This document shows positions 35,410-48,600 of a stretch of 64,000 nt of DNA, in pieces. The position numbers were made by a program, and so were the translations under genes. This DNA comes from Channa striata (taxonomy: Eukaryota > Chordata > Actinopteri > Anabantiformes > Channidae): positions 10,632,040-10,696,039 of the forward strand of contig CM065170.1 in the NCBI GenBank assembly GCA_033026295.1. The letters run 5' to 3'. The notes beneath the pieces are model-generated. The model was not told the origin of the DNA. It ran no database searches and worked only from the letters and a program-made list of their open reading frames with translations. Numbering within the stretch: position 1 is the first letter of the stretch; every line of letters starts with the position of its first letter.

Positions 35410-37796
35410 ATGCACCCAGACTCCAGCACTGAGTTCGACTCAACGTCCAGCTGTAGCGCAGCATCGCCTGGCGGGGACACCCCTGGGTGCAGCCAGCATC
35501 CTTCTGACTCGCTTTCATCATCAGTGGACAGCTCCAAGGTAGAAGCGGATCTCACCATCATCATCGAGACGAAAATCATTTCATGAAGCGAAATTTTGCA
35601 TTGCAGGGTCATTGATACGAAAAGGCAATATAGGCTGCATTCTTTAAATTCTTCACACATATTCAAATATTTTTTATTGAAAGCATTTTTTAAAACAAGA
35701 TTAGGTTTCTTGCCCATGGTGCAAACGATTCTATGCACATATACAGTATGTACAGTCTCCATATATCTGCAGGAAATGGAGGACAGCGCATTGTTTTATT
35801 TTACGGAAATTATTTACACAAACACGTCTTGGTCGTGACCTTTCATTTTAAGTGATGGTGATGATGGCAATGAGTGTGAAGGATTTATGATGACTGCCCA
35901 TGTAGCACCCCACTTAGTTGATCTTTTCAACCATTTTTCAATCTCCGTCAAATGACTTATGCACCATTTACGCACATCTAAAAGTCAGTGCTTGCTTATT
36001 CATCAGGCAATGCAAATGAATGAATGTGAATGTCTCTGTCATATGGGGATTCCAGGATATTGAGGATATTGAGACCAGTGCCGTAGACTCCTTTGTTCCG
36101 ACTGTGACTGCAATCTCAACCTCGCCGGATCTAAGGTGGATGGTGCAACCGACAGTCATCACGTCTGTCTCTCCGTCATCCCGTCGTACCAAGACTAAAG
36201 CTCCCGGCGCGACCCAGTCGTCTTCCCCGGCAGGTGCCAACAAGGCCTTGAACAGGAAAGGACAGAGAGAGCAGGTACGCAACAGCGGGGAGGGAATGAA
36301 TGAAATGCCAATCAGAACAATACTGTAGGAACAATCAATCAATTAATCACGGATATCCCGTGCTTTTGATTTGAATAAGAAATGAGCCATCGCGACATAC
36401 AGGAGGAAAAAAACGACGTACAACAGGATGCGTTGTTTTTTTTTTTTGTTGAAGAGGAATTAATGTTGCAAGTAGTGCAAATAAATTACTGCAGGTAGGT
36501 GCACATAGCACGATGGGATTATGGCTGACTGGTGCAGCGAGCTATTACTTATGGAGTAACGTGCACAGGTCTGTTTATGAATGGGATGAGAAATTGAATA
36601 AAATGCGCGTTCACGTGCCTGACTAGTCCTTGCCAGTGGTGCAGCATTTTAACGCTTCAGCTGAGAGAGAGCCAGATCAGTATTCCCAGCATACATTGCA
36701 AGGATTTTTTTTTTTTGGTCTTTTTTGGCAAGTGAAATTCTGTTGAAGGGCCAGCTGCTGATTTGGCAAGATTAGCAGGATGCTTATTTTAAATTAGGTA
36801 TTTTTGATTGATTTTAGCCTTCCAAAGAGGAGGAGGAAAGGAGGAGGATCAGGAGGGAGAGAAACAAAATTGCTGCAGCAAAGTGTCGCAACAGACGGAG
36901 GGAGCTGATAGACACTCTACAAGCTGTAAGTACCATGTTTTATGAAATAACAGAGACCCTTCACATAGGAAATGTTCTGCTTAAATAGGACAATATCATA
37001 CTCAATAAAATCATAGCAGTAAATCAGGGATGACTGCAGAGCAGCAACGTTTTCATGCCTACCTCATGCCAAGTTTTTTTTTGTTTGTTTCTTCTCACCT
37101 CAGGAAACTGACAAGCTTGAGGAAGAGAAGTCTGCCCTCCAGACAGAGATAGCTGACCTGCTGAAGGAGAAGGAGAGGCTGGAACAAGTACTATCCTCCC
37201 ACAAACCATCGTGCAAACTTCCTGCAAATGATGATGAGGGGGATAATGAAGATGACGTTCCCACAATGCTGCAGGATCCTCCGGCCTCTCCACAGCTGCT
37301 GTCCATCTTAGAAAAGGGAAAAACCCCAGAGAGCAACATGACAATTGAAGAAGCCCCTAGTGGTCAAGACATGGACAGTGTCCAATGCTTTCCTGCTGCA
37401 GCCATTTTGGGGAACTCCAACATCCTCCTGTGTTCAAGTGCAGAAGATGAAGCTCTGGAGGACTTAAAAGGAGATGACCTGGATGACTTGGTGCCCAGTC
37501 TAGAGATGGCAGTAACTTCTGAGATGCCTGCATCCGTCCCTGACATAGACCTGAGCAGTCCATTCTGCCTCTCAGACTGGGAAACCCTGTACAAGTCTGT
37601 GGCAAATGACCTTGAATCTTTGAGCACCCCAGACATGTCTTCCAGTCCCAGTTGCAGCACTTACCGCACAGTGTTTTCCTTTAATTGCTCTGAGATTGAT
37701 TCTTTAACTGAAGTCTGTGAGAGCCTCAAAGGCAGCCTTGGTGCATCTGAGTTAATGAAAGATAGTCTTAACTCTCCAACACTTCTAGCCTTGTGA
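35410..37796 (+). CDS. Second, complete FOS-family gene (tandem fos paralog), four exons
   Basis: bZIP factor expected to dimerise with JUN on AP-1 sites. Exons 35410-35538, 36056-36274, 36818-36925 and 37104-37796 have the same number, phases and bZIP exon length (108 nt) as fosab; 1149 nt, 382 aa. FVPTVTAISTSPDLRWMVQP is in exon 2. The basic region RRIRRERNKIAAAKCRNRRR and zipper (ETDKLEEEKSALQTEIADLL) span about 119-182. The C-terminus reads SVPDIDLSSPFCLSDWETLY and ends NSPTLLAL. Outside these blocks it is diverged. The N-terminus (MHPDSSTEFDSTSS) lacks the MMF start, and the middle part is acidic. It diverges from fosab and is not FOSB, FOSL1 or FOSL2 by linkage. The only in-frame ATG upstream of the conserved SAASPGGD stretch is 35410. 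It has no breaks, so it is probably functional. Confidence 0.92.
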
Positions 37797-38339
37797 ATGC
37801 AAAGACGTTATGCAATGATACTATAATTGTATTCTAACCAGCCAGCAAACTATGATCTCTCAAATAATCTTTTGTAGTGTGAGTTTTGATGTTGTGTAAA
37901 CCTGAACATCAAAGGTTGTGTAGACAACATATTTTACGTGACTGTAACAGGGTTGACTTCTTCCATGCTACTGGTGCATTCAGCCAGAGATGAGACTTTG
38001 TGCTGGTATCAAAAATGCATGCAAATACATCCATATTCCAAGAAGAGATTGTATCTTGTGTCTTTAAAAATCCTAAATGTGATGTAAAATTAGCTCATGC
38101 TTATTGACCCAGTATTCTGTATGTGTAATACTGTTGACAAAGTTGTATTGTAAAAGTGAAAATAGAAGGTTTACTAATGTTTAGCATATAGATGTAATAT
38201 CTTGTTGTAAGGTGTCCCCTGACCTGACTTGACATTTTCTTTACAGTTTACCATGAAAATGATCGTGCCATGTATTTTACCAAGATGTATTTTATGACAT
38301 AGTTTATTTTTTTACTTATTAGAATGGTATGATGCAAAA

Positions 38340-38345
38340 AATAAA
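38340..38345 (+). terminator. Probable polyadenylation signal of the FOS-like gene
   Basis: AATAAA about 545 bp after the stop. The preceding UTR is AU-rich with TTTATTTTTTT and ATTTA-like stretches, consistent with an unstable message. Confidence 0.5.
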
Positions 38346-38929
38346 CAAATAATAATATAGTATATATTAAAATATATAAATGAACTAAGAAATGACTAAG
38401 AAATAAATAATAAGATAACGACAGTTTCTTGTTGTTGTTTTACAGTCGGAAATACACATGTTTTTTTTTTGTTATTAGCAGTAGCTGTTCTGATGGCCAG
38501 AGACAAGACATCCTTGAAGGCTTAGGAAACAAACAAAAGCAAATTACTAAATGTAAATGTACATAATAGAGGCTAATACGATTAAAAGCTCCCAAGCAGC
38601 TACTAATGTGTGAAAATAGTGAAAATAAGCCATTGCATTTTCCAATGTAATGAAACCAAAATAGAAATTCAAATAATGATAGGAATCTCAACATACATAT
38701 ATGTATGACAACAGGTCAGTCTCCATCGGGTGCCAATGATTATGTGATGCAGACATAATAGGCACAGTAAAAGACGAGGACATTTGGTTTCCTGAAATAT
38801 TTTCAGCCATGTTTCAATCCATCCAAATGTCATTGTGCCTATTTTTTGCATTCAGAATTACATAAAGTAGAGCCATCGTGTTTAAACCGAGTGGGAGCAG
38901 CAGAAACTGCAGGTTAATTATTTATTCAT

Positions 38930-39193
38930 AGCTCTTCTTCGGCTCCACTGTTTTTCAAGGGAATCCGATTCCACGCTAGCGCTGTGCGTGCTCGGCGTGA
39001 CGTCAGCACGCGGCCGCCAGTCGCTTCACTTCCTTTGACCACATTTGGGTAACTGCGGTTGTTTTGTTTCCATGGTTACGGGTGTCGTATTCCGACGCCG
39101 AGAGGAGAGTGTTACCGGAAAAAGCCGAGGCCGGAGTGAACAGGAGTGTTGTCGAGCGTAAACAAACGAAACTTTCTCGTCAATTACGGAGAC
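38930..39193 (+). promoter_or_regulatory. CRE-bearing CpG-rich promoter-like block, possible alternative jdp2b first exon
   Basis: A GC- and CpG-rich island in AT-rich surroundings with a perfect CRE TGACGTCA (38998-39005), an Ets-like ACTTCCT just after it and an X-box-like GTTTCCATGGTTAC (39066-39079). A possible splice donor (GACG|GTAACA) follows near 39193. JDP2 genes in mammals use several first exons, so an upstream jdp2b promoter is one reading. An independent noncoding transcript is another. Confidence 0.45.
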
Positions 39194-42100
39194 GGTAACA
39201 CGTGCCTAATAAGCAAGTAAAGTAAAAGTACCGGAGCCTTTCTCGGAACAACAGCCTGTATGGTTTCGATCATCCTCAAGGCAAAAAAATTTTAAGGTTT
39301 GCAACAATAGATCAAACAGTCTCCGTGTCTGATACGTGGAGTGTGTGTTGTCGTCAGTAGAGGGAGCTACAGCTCGAGCAGTAGCAGGCGTGAAAGCCCG
39401 GCTCCTCAGGTGGTGCACACAAATCTGGGTCCTTTACCTCTGCAATGGGCCACATTTCTCATATAGATTCATAGCAAACAAAACAAATATATTCATTTGC
39501 AATGAGTAATAATGAGGTCTTCTATCAATTCATGAAAATAAGAAAAAACACCCCACATTCCCCCTGTGTCCAACCCAAAAAAGGACATTCATGACATATT
39601 TGAAAACAAAATCTTTGACTTTAAGATGCATTTTTAAATATTTTGTGTAGGATATCCACTCTCTGTATATAGAGGGAATGTGAGTTGTTGTCATGTCTTT
39701 TACTAGTTTCAGGTGTTATACTTACCGTCTACTGGTATGTGATGTGACTGTGATAAAGACTGTCTGCCTTGCTTTGAAAAACACAATTTTCAGTTCAAAT
39801 GCTGATCATATAAATCAGTTATGATGACATAGTATGTGGCCATATCTACAATCCTCAAGTTTAGAGAGAAATGCTAGTTCTAAAAAGATGTCATCATATA
39901 TAATAATGACGTTTGTGTGGCACACTTCTTTGCGACATGAACTGCATGCTGCAAATGACTGCCTGAAATTACTTTTAGATCAGGTGGTCTGACATTCTCA
40001 GCGACATGTGAATGTGATAATGATGTGAGCTGTTTCAAGCTAACTATTATAATATTAGCTGGCCACGTTGCAAACAAATATCAAGCCATTGTGTGCGTGT
40101 GTGATGTCTTGGTGCTTGGCTATTTTAGACAGATGATGGATCGGCCTGTCAACAGCGCTGATGTCTTCTGACTCACTCTCTGTCCACTGTACTTGTTCCA
40201 TCAAACTGTGTGTCCAGCAGCGTAATGTTTGTCACCTCTGCAGCCTGTTTCAGAGTTGTAAAATATCACATAGTGAGAATTGTTCGCGACCAACTGTCAA
40301 GCCACAACCTGAGGGGGAAGAGACTACACACAATACTGGAGTACTTAGGAATGTGTACTTAGTTACATACTCTGGAATCAGGAGTGTGTATGTGGCCATG
40401 ATGTGAAGAGTATTCAGATTGTTTGGTAAAAGTAACATAAACTATGATGTAAAATTATTCATGCACAGTTTAATTTAAGTAAAAATACCAGCAAAATGCT
40501 TTTGAAGTATTGCAAAATAAAAGTACTCAGTAGTCAACAGTTAATGTCATATTGTTACCCTTTATTTTTGGATGATAATTACAGGTGCCTGAATGCTAAA
40601 TTACTTAGATAGCAGAGTCTGAAAGAGAAACAACTCAACAGAACAGTCATCATTACTCTTTACACCTGTGCTTCAGCTCCTGAAACAGGTCAAACATCTT
40701 GAGGGAAAAACCGTGTTAGTTACCCTTTGTAGGTGCAGCATGAGTTTCAATAGTAGTTTAATCTCTTAACTAAAACCTACACTTGTCACACACATATGAA
40801 CATGGAAAAGTTTTTGCACTTGCATTACAACAAGATTTCTGCTGCATTACAACAATATTTTAGGTGGACATTATTCCAAGCATCATCATCACCCTGTGAT
40901 ATGTCTCACAATGCCTGGTTGGAGAGCTGCACCTTTCTGTTATTTGTTGTGCTCACTGTTTCCACATCTGTTATCTCATCCTCACACACCTCCTGACCAT
41001 TCTGTTTGCTGCTTGCTGTCATGTTCCTAAGGAAATGTTAAATGTACAGGGATAAATTCATGTCAGGTGTGTGGTAAGGCTGGATCACCTCACATGATTA
41101 CCACTGCTAAAGATGGTAATATGTCTGGTTTCAACTGGAGATGGATGCCACGCAAACATTCAAAAGAACTGCTGTTCATTTGAAATGACTCAGCTCCGTT
41201 TCCATTCATAAAACAGGTACTTTTCCTACAACTGCAGTACTACATGATACTGTGGGTAAACATCAAATGGCGAATGTCTCAGACAACTACTTCAATAAGA
41301 CTGGAAGCATTCAGTCAAATGGAGACAGGATAAGAGCGAGGGGGAGATGAGTGCTGGCATGATATTTGACAGCTGGTTGTTGTGAGAGGGAGATGAAAAT
41401 GAAGAGGAGGAAGGTTTGAAATCAACGTCAGCACACAGTTGATGTGCTAAGTGATTGATTTGTTTTCTGTGGGCGAAAATCTGCTATACAATCCACAAAA
41501 GAAAACATGCACTGTACATTTTGTTCATGCGAACAACCGGAAAGGAAAACATTATATGCAAATTAATATATTTTTCATCTGAGACACCGATTATATTCAT
41601 GTTGTACAGTGTCATTATTTGCATTCATTCCTAGACTAAAACATCTGACATTCTCTGAATGGAGTGTGGCAAATATAAGAATTTCCTTTTTGTCCTAAAC
41701 CCTCGCAGTCACAAAATGGGAAATATCTCTCTGTAGTAATTCAACATTTCAAAATTTGATGCCCAAAATGACAAAATAAAGATACTCCATAGTAGAGCTT
41801 TTAATAGCCTGACTTAAAATGTGCAGCTTGTGGTACTAGACATATTTCGACATGATCTACAACTGTACAGATGGTTTGTAAAAAAAGAAAAAGGGAAGGA
41901 AGAAAATTAAGCGGAGGGCTGGTAAAAATTATCTTTTTCTAGAATGTCTGCAGTGGGGTGGATGATGAGTCAGGATTGTGTCTGGAGGTGTCTGGTTTGG
42001 AGGGTATTTCCCAAAGATGTGTTGTTGGATAATATTATAAAACAATTTAGTTCTTGACCTACACATTTTAATCAGACTGATCATTTGAATACTTGATAAG

Positions 42101-43597
42101 ATCTAGCTTAAGTCAGACAGTACAGCTCGTGTTTTACCATCAAATGTTATCACACACTAGTATCACACTCTGTTTCTAAAATGAGTTATCAAAAATACAG
42201 GAAAAAACATTTACAGTTACATTGTTTTTACCTATATTTCTGACGCCCACACAGCAAGAACTCTGCATGAGCTGAAAAACCACAAACTGCACTCCCTCTC
42301 CATTCAGCATTTTGGCAAGTGTTGGAAAATGTGCCCAGCTATGACTGAGTATGTTTGAATGCAAAAACTCAGAAAAATGAACACAGTCAAACAAGAAAAA
42401 GAAAAAAGAGGGAGGGAGTTGTAATAACTAAAAAAATCAGAGCCATTTCTATAACAGCAATGTTTGTTGTTACTGGTTTACAACTTGTTTCTTTAAAGAT
42501 AATCTTAAGAAAACCGAATTAAAATGCTCTTATTTCCTAGTCTACATAACCACCCTGTTATTATGATCACAAGCGTCAGAGCTTTTTGACAATCTTCTCT
42601 TGAAGGCTTAAAGTCCCAACTGGGTCTGCACCATGTGGGCTGAGTGACAGCTCTGGCTACATTCCCAAAGGCACAGAGGAATTTGGGTGAAAATCTATAC
42701 TTGTAAAGAGGAAAACGTTAGTCTGGCCTTAAGCATAGATGTTCAGGTTCTGTTTTATGAAATCTGTTTGCCAGTTGATTTAGTTCTGCTTTATTAACCA
42801 CAAATGCCCGCTCCTAAAATTTGTCATCTATGTTAAGAGTGACGCACAGTCTCCTGCGACCTCCCCTCAGATGCGAGACATAAATCACAGCAGAACCAAA
42901 TTAGAATCTAAAAAAAGGAACAGAGTGGGGTATTTTGGTGAGTCTTTAATAACTCAGCTACTTGTTCCAGGTGGAACATTTGAGATGACATTGTGTGAAA
43001 CCCAACAGATCCCAAAAGATAATGGTGATATAAAAAACATGTGCACAAGAGAATGGGTTGTTCTTGCTTGATTTAAATAAGACAAAAAAACTTTGGCATA
43101 TTTGGATATTTGTTAACTCATTTCGTATTGGAACTTTTTGCATCATTAACATGGCTTTATCAAAACCAATCCCTGCTGTTTCATTGTGTAATAATGTAAA
43201 AGAAATAGTAAAGAGCAGTTTGTTTATATTACTAACATAGGTTTTCTGTTATCTAATAATAAAACTATATGTCTTCTACATGTCAGTTATGTCAGAGCAG
43301 TTCAGTGGGATGTATATATCTGTCCACACCAGAGGAAAACAGCAAGAGGAAAAATTCAGAATAAGTGATTTTTTAAAGACTTCCTGAAAAGCATCATTAA
43401 AAAAAACTGAAATACATTTTTATGCATGTGTGTTTACCTGTGTACATAAATCAAGCAATACCTCCTAAAGGAAATTTTAAAGAAAAATAAATGGGCATTT
43501 ATAGCAGCTGTATTATTCAAATGCCAGACTTCCTTCATTTTATAGACAAACATGTCATGTTAAGGATCTTTTGAAAAAATAGGGCACTGGACCACTT

Positions 43598-43735
43598 TGG
43601 TCTTTGGACTTTGGAAGGACACCAGAGTACCCCGTAAGAAAACCCACCCACACAAGCACAGGAGAGAACTTACAAACTGCACACAGAGAGGCCTCAGACA
43701 ACCAGGGATGCAAACCCATGACCTCCACTCAATGT
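43598..43735 (+). repeat. Degraded teleost interspersed repeat
   Basis: Contains worn versions of a string common to many fish repeats: a 'ttggac..tggaaggacaccagagtaccc' start, 'gaaaacccaccc', 'ggagagaacttacaaactgcacacagagaggcc' split across the tract and 'gggatgcaaacccatgacc'. No coding capacity. The family name needs a repeat-library search. Confidence 0.55.
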
Positions 43736-44354
43736 CATTTAACGCTACACAACAAATAATAGCATATGCTGCAGCATAATGATTGAAATTCTGGGACAGC
43801 TAAGTGGTTACTGAAGAAATACAGGTATGAGAGAAACCAAATATATTGCTCAAAATCATGTGCACTTATTTTCGGACTTCCCACATTTTGTTTATGAAAG
43901 AATGTATTGTGTTGTTTTTACCCCATATACATGTTTTAAATAAATACTTACAAGTACAACAGATGACACTTTAGTCTTTAGATTGTGAAAAGGAAAATTC
44001 CCTCTTTGGCTGAATTACTCAGCTCATGTTCACACTGAAGCCATAGCTCATAAAGTAGGGAAGTAGAAGCTGATCTGTTTCAAAATCACATTAATGCTTT
44101 TAATGTTTTTTGGCCACCAAAAAACTTTGCTACAGACTACAGAGTTACTTTATACAATACACTGAGTAACTGACAAAACCAAACAATGTATTTTGACGAC
44201 TAAGCAACCTTGATAATGTTGACTGTGTACAGTGTGAAGTTGTTCAACATGTGCCTCATAAATAATGTTTCTGCAGCACTCAATGTTTGGGTCTACATTT
44301 ATTTTATTGCAAACAAAAGTATTGCAATTGTAAAAGTACTTATTAACCTGGAGA

Positions 44355-44398
44355 GTATATATATATGTCTATATATATATATAGACATATATATATAC
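44355..44398. repeat. 44-bp perfect AT-rich palindrome
   Basis: Reads identically on both strands: GTATATATATATGTCT, then an AT core, then AGACATATATATATAC. The GTCT/AGAC interruptions match each other across the centre, so it is a true palindrome and not only a TA repeat. It could extrude a cruciform. Confidence 0.9.
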
Positions 44399-45499
44399 AC
44401 ATTTAATTATACTTATGGATTCTCACTACCATTGCAACAGGTAAAGACGGGACTTACTTTATTTTATATAACATAACAATACAAGTTGATTTATTAATTA
44501 AATTTTGAATCAACGACTTGCATTTGCACTTTAAGTACTTTAAAAAGTACGATATTTCCCTTTTTGTAATTGTAATTCTCTCATGCCCAATGCTACTGTA
44601 GCTTCAGTTGCATTCTGTAGATTTAACTAAACCAGTGGGAAAAACTTATCACGAGTTTGTACTGGCTCTGGTACAAAGTGGCTCCAAGCAGAGCAGCTGA
44701 TGGCTGCTGATGCTAAATGAACAGATGTGACTCACTATGAGTTAAATAATCAGTCATGAATTAAAAAAAGCTGAACTTTACACGATATACACTCACTGGC
44801 ACCGTCACGAATTGTACTTTTACAAGGTCACTGGTTCTCAGTTTTTAAGTTAAATCAGTTACAAATGTAAAAATTCCATTATGTGTTTATTATACAGGTC
44901 ATACTGGGAAATAGAGTAATACAGGAGGTGTCTTTAATGTTTTGGCCAACCTTTTTAAAATTACCCACTATGGAATAAATTACAAACACCAAGTATGAGT
45001 TTCAACTTAAAAACTAAGAAACTATAACCTTCACTTATGCCAGGCCTGCTGTATTTGATTAGAATTTTAATAAAGCTGACATAAATTTGTAAGTTCTACC
45101 TAGTTCAATATTAGTTATATTACACAACATTTAGTCATATTAGAAGAACAAACATCATTTTTGACTTGATATGAATTTAAGGCGGCCCTTAACTTTAACC
45201 GTATAAGCCGAAACAATTTCTATTTTACAGTCTGCAGCAGGTGCTCCGTCTTCTCATCCGAACCTTCTGTCAAATAATAAAACACCTGCTGCTCGGTGTT
45301 TATAGCCGCGCTTTTATTGACGGACTCGTTTATGGCCGTAGGCGTGTGTTTCCCCACGTCTATCCCTGTCTCCGTCCCTCAGCTGAAACTTTCCTCTCGT
45401 TCCGCTCTGTGCGTGTTGATTTCTGGTTGCTAGGGGCGGAGTCGTAAACCACCGCGTCTGCAGCGCTCATTTTCATCCAGCTTACGTCTGAGGGGCCGC

Positions 45500-45642
45500 A
45501 CTTCCGCATTCCTCAGCGCTCACACACCGTCAGTACTTAAACGGGCTGATGCAACGGCTTCAGCTAGTCCCCGACCCCGCGCCCGACGCTGTCCCATCAT
45601 CATCATCACTGCGGCGGGTTTTGTTTTCTGGACGCACAACAG
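45500..45642 (+). other. jdp2b: Probable 5' UTR first exon of jdp2b
   Basis: A CpG-rich stretch ends in ACAACAG|GTAAGTG, a near-consensus donor at 45643, with a CpG island extending to about 46050. It contains no conserved coding frame. The next exon in phase is the jdp2b start exon at 53472. The 5' limit is a guess; splicing to 53472 is inferred. Confidence 0.55.
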
Positions 45643-48600
45643 GTAAGTGCGCTGCCGTGCAACACACCTGGCACATTACTTCCCGTCCTGTCTTTGCGCT
45701 TAGCTTAACTGTTAGCATGATGTGGGCTCGGGCTTCACGCATTTTGCACGTTTTTCCTCCCCACATTTCTCGCCACGCTGAAATGTGCGTGTGTGTGTGC
45801 GCGCGCGCGCGCGCGCGTGTGGGGTCGCATTTTTGTGTCAGTCACTCGGGAGTTAAACGTACCTGCCGTCAAAAGTCGCCCGTGGTCGTTCGGACATCGC
45901 AGCGAGTGGAGTTGCGCGTTGCTGACACGGCCGTTAAGCGACGTTAAATGCCGTCAACGCTCCCTTGTTGTTCCATGTGTTGTAGCAACTGTCTGGTTAC
46001 GGCTCGTTATTTACGGACGCCTTAGCTAAATTACGCGGCGGCTTGTGTCGGTATTTTCATCTCGGGATTCTCCATTTCAGTGTTGCTAAACAGGAGAAGT
46101 GTCGGTTAGCCCTTGCGAAGAGTTATGTAACGCTAAAACACGCCACACGTTGTGGGTTTCATAGAGACAGAGACTGTTGGTCGAGCGACAACAAACTCCG
46201 CGCAGTCTGCAAGTTCGATCATTACAGCAACTAAATGCAGCGGCCAGATAAAACTCTGTCACATGTGTGCAGCGATGCAGTTTCTCTAGGAACGTAACAA
46301 TCTGAGTCTGACTCAATCCAAACGTTGAACTGAAAGTGTGCAGCTGCAAGATAGATAAGATATCAGGTTTGCTCAATGATTTCCTGTGGAAATGAATGAC
46401 GAAATGTATCTTAATTTCTTAGCATCAGTCAAGGAACCTTTCTACTATTTTTGATCAATTTAGTCTTCAGCATGCAGATGACATTTGAACAGATTGTTTT
46501 CTCTGCTCAACAGCAATGATATTGCATTTACCAAATGGTGGGAAAAAAAGCAGAAACTCGTCACATTTCAGAAACAGGAACCACTGAGCCCCCTGGTTCT
46601 TCTGCTTGGTACCTTTTTTTTACTGTGAATTGTAATAAATGTCTCTTACCTCTATTACCACAGCGTCCAAACACAGTTGCATCATTGACAGAAAACGACT
46701 GACAAGTTTCCTCTGAGTAAGTATTTGTTTGTGCATTTACAACCAATTTAAAGAGTTAATTATTCAGAGATGTCACTTTTACAATATCACATTCTAAGTT
46801 TCCTTGGCATAGCTATTTCCTCTTGAAACATAAGTGATGTGAATGAAGTGTGAAGTTTATTTGAAGAGCTTGTGAGCCCGGAATGTGTGCTCAGATTGGC
46901 TTTGCAATCTTTATTTTGACCCATAACAGGGCACATGTTTGGCATTTTTAGCAGCATATTTCTGCAAACAGGGTCAGGGAAAGTGTGTGTATCTACACAC
47001 GCATGCAAAACACAGGCCTCACGTGTGAATTTGTATATTGCCACAGATAATTGTTACGCTTCTTTTTCAAGTTTGTTTTTCCCTCTGCTGTTGCGATGGG
47101 CCAGGTAATATCATTGTCTTGCTCAAGTCCGAGTCTTTCAAAATATTTACACTTTACTGTATATTAGTAACTCTACCTGGGACCAGAGGTACCTTCAGCT
47201 ATCTGCCCTTGTTGGCCTTAAGGTTAAAGGCCAGTGATGGAATGGGAAATATGACTGGTAGGGCTGGATCATTTGCATGTGTGTGGGTTAGTAACTTGCA
47301 AGTTCATAGGGTCAGAGTTTTCCTATATATTGAGTGCATGCTTTCCAGCTGGTACAGATTGCTTGTACAGCTACATGCCACACAGGGGAAACTATTTGTG
47401 TGTTCTTAATATATGTGTTTCCTTTGTGTCTTGTGTGTTTTGAGTGTGTCTAAGTAAACAAGCGTGTGTTGCAGAGGGTTTAAATGCCCCAGCGCCTGCC
47501 CAGGCACATCCGTAGGATGGTTTCTGCATAAATGGAACGTTGCAGTGGATTAATGGGGAAGGGCTGGCAAGCCGACAAGCAGCACAGGGCCGACAGGACT
47601 GAAAGGCTGGACGTGGGCGCACAGGGTTTATTTTAAGTAGAAATGCCTTCCAGTGCGTCTCTGGAGAGCTGGGGATTGCCAAGCTGCACCCCAGTACTCT
47701 GAGTAGACAGCAGACGCATTGCAGGCAGGCGAGCCAACTATGCAACAACTAGGCTCAATAATACCAGTACTAATACTGGGGGAGCAGCTATTCACTGCTG
47801 CGGGTATACTGTGATCAGTATTATATTTTAAGGCTTTCCACATGGTTTGTAAAAACAGTGTGTCAAGACTGACTAGATTTACATTATGGAAGCAAACATA
47901 CAAATGTCCAAATGTGTAACTGAGAGGTATGAAAGCCTGTGTTTTCAGTGAATTGACTTTTTTTATAAAAAGGGATTACATTACGATTTCCAGGTTTACT
48001 GAATTTCCAGCTGCCATAAACCCACTTTTCTCTTTTTGCACAAAAACAGTCTTGAGTGTCAATAGCTGTTGACCTAAACTTTGCACTTTAGCTAAAAGCC
48101 ATGTAGAGTTACAAAGGGATTGATCAATTTGTTTAATCAGAGAAAACGTCTGCCTGACTTGGCAAATGAGGAAATACCAGAGGACAAAGTATGAAACAGC
48201 ATTACAGTGACAACCACATGTTACATAATAATAGTGGCGATTGCTTAAACAGACGGCATTAAATCTAATTTGCTGGACTTGGTTTGCTAATATCTTGTCA
48301 GAGATTGCGGCAACTTGGTAGGCTTTGTCATAGATGTAAACTCCATACATTTCAAATGGCTTCTGCCTGCTTTTTTTTTTTTCTTTGGGCCCGTGTAATC
48401 CATGTCTGAGCCAAGCAAAAGCTCTGCATTACAGAGTCTAATCCTGACTTACAACATGGAGAAAAATATTAACGTTATAAAAATTCAACCAGGACCACCT
48501 GGACACAGAATATAGAAGTGACTCTTTGAATGGCATGAAGGAGGCCAAGCAGGAATCCAGCCAATGATCACATAGTCCCGTTTGGATGAAAGCAGTCATA

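Larger units (their letters stand above)
38346..45499. other. Intergenic region upstream of the main jdp2b first exon
   Basis: No coding exon seen in 7.1 kb. It contains a promoter-like block (about 38930-39200), a degraded interspersed repeat and a long AT palindrome, listed separately. The remainder is AT-rich and unremarkable. Confidence 0.5.
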
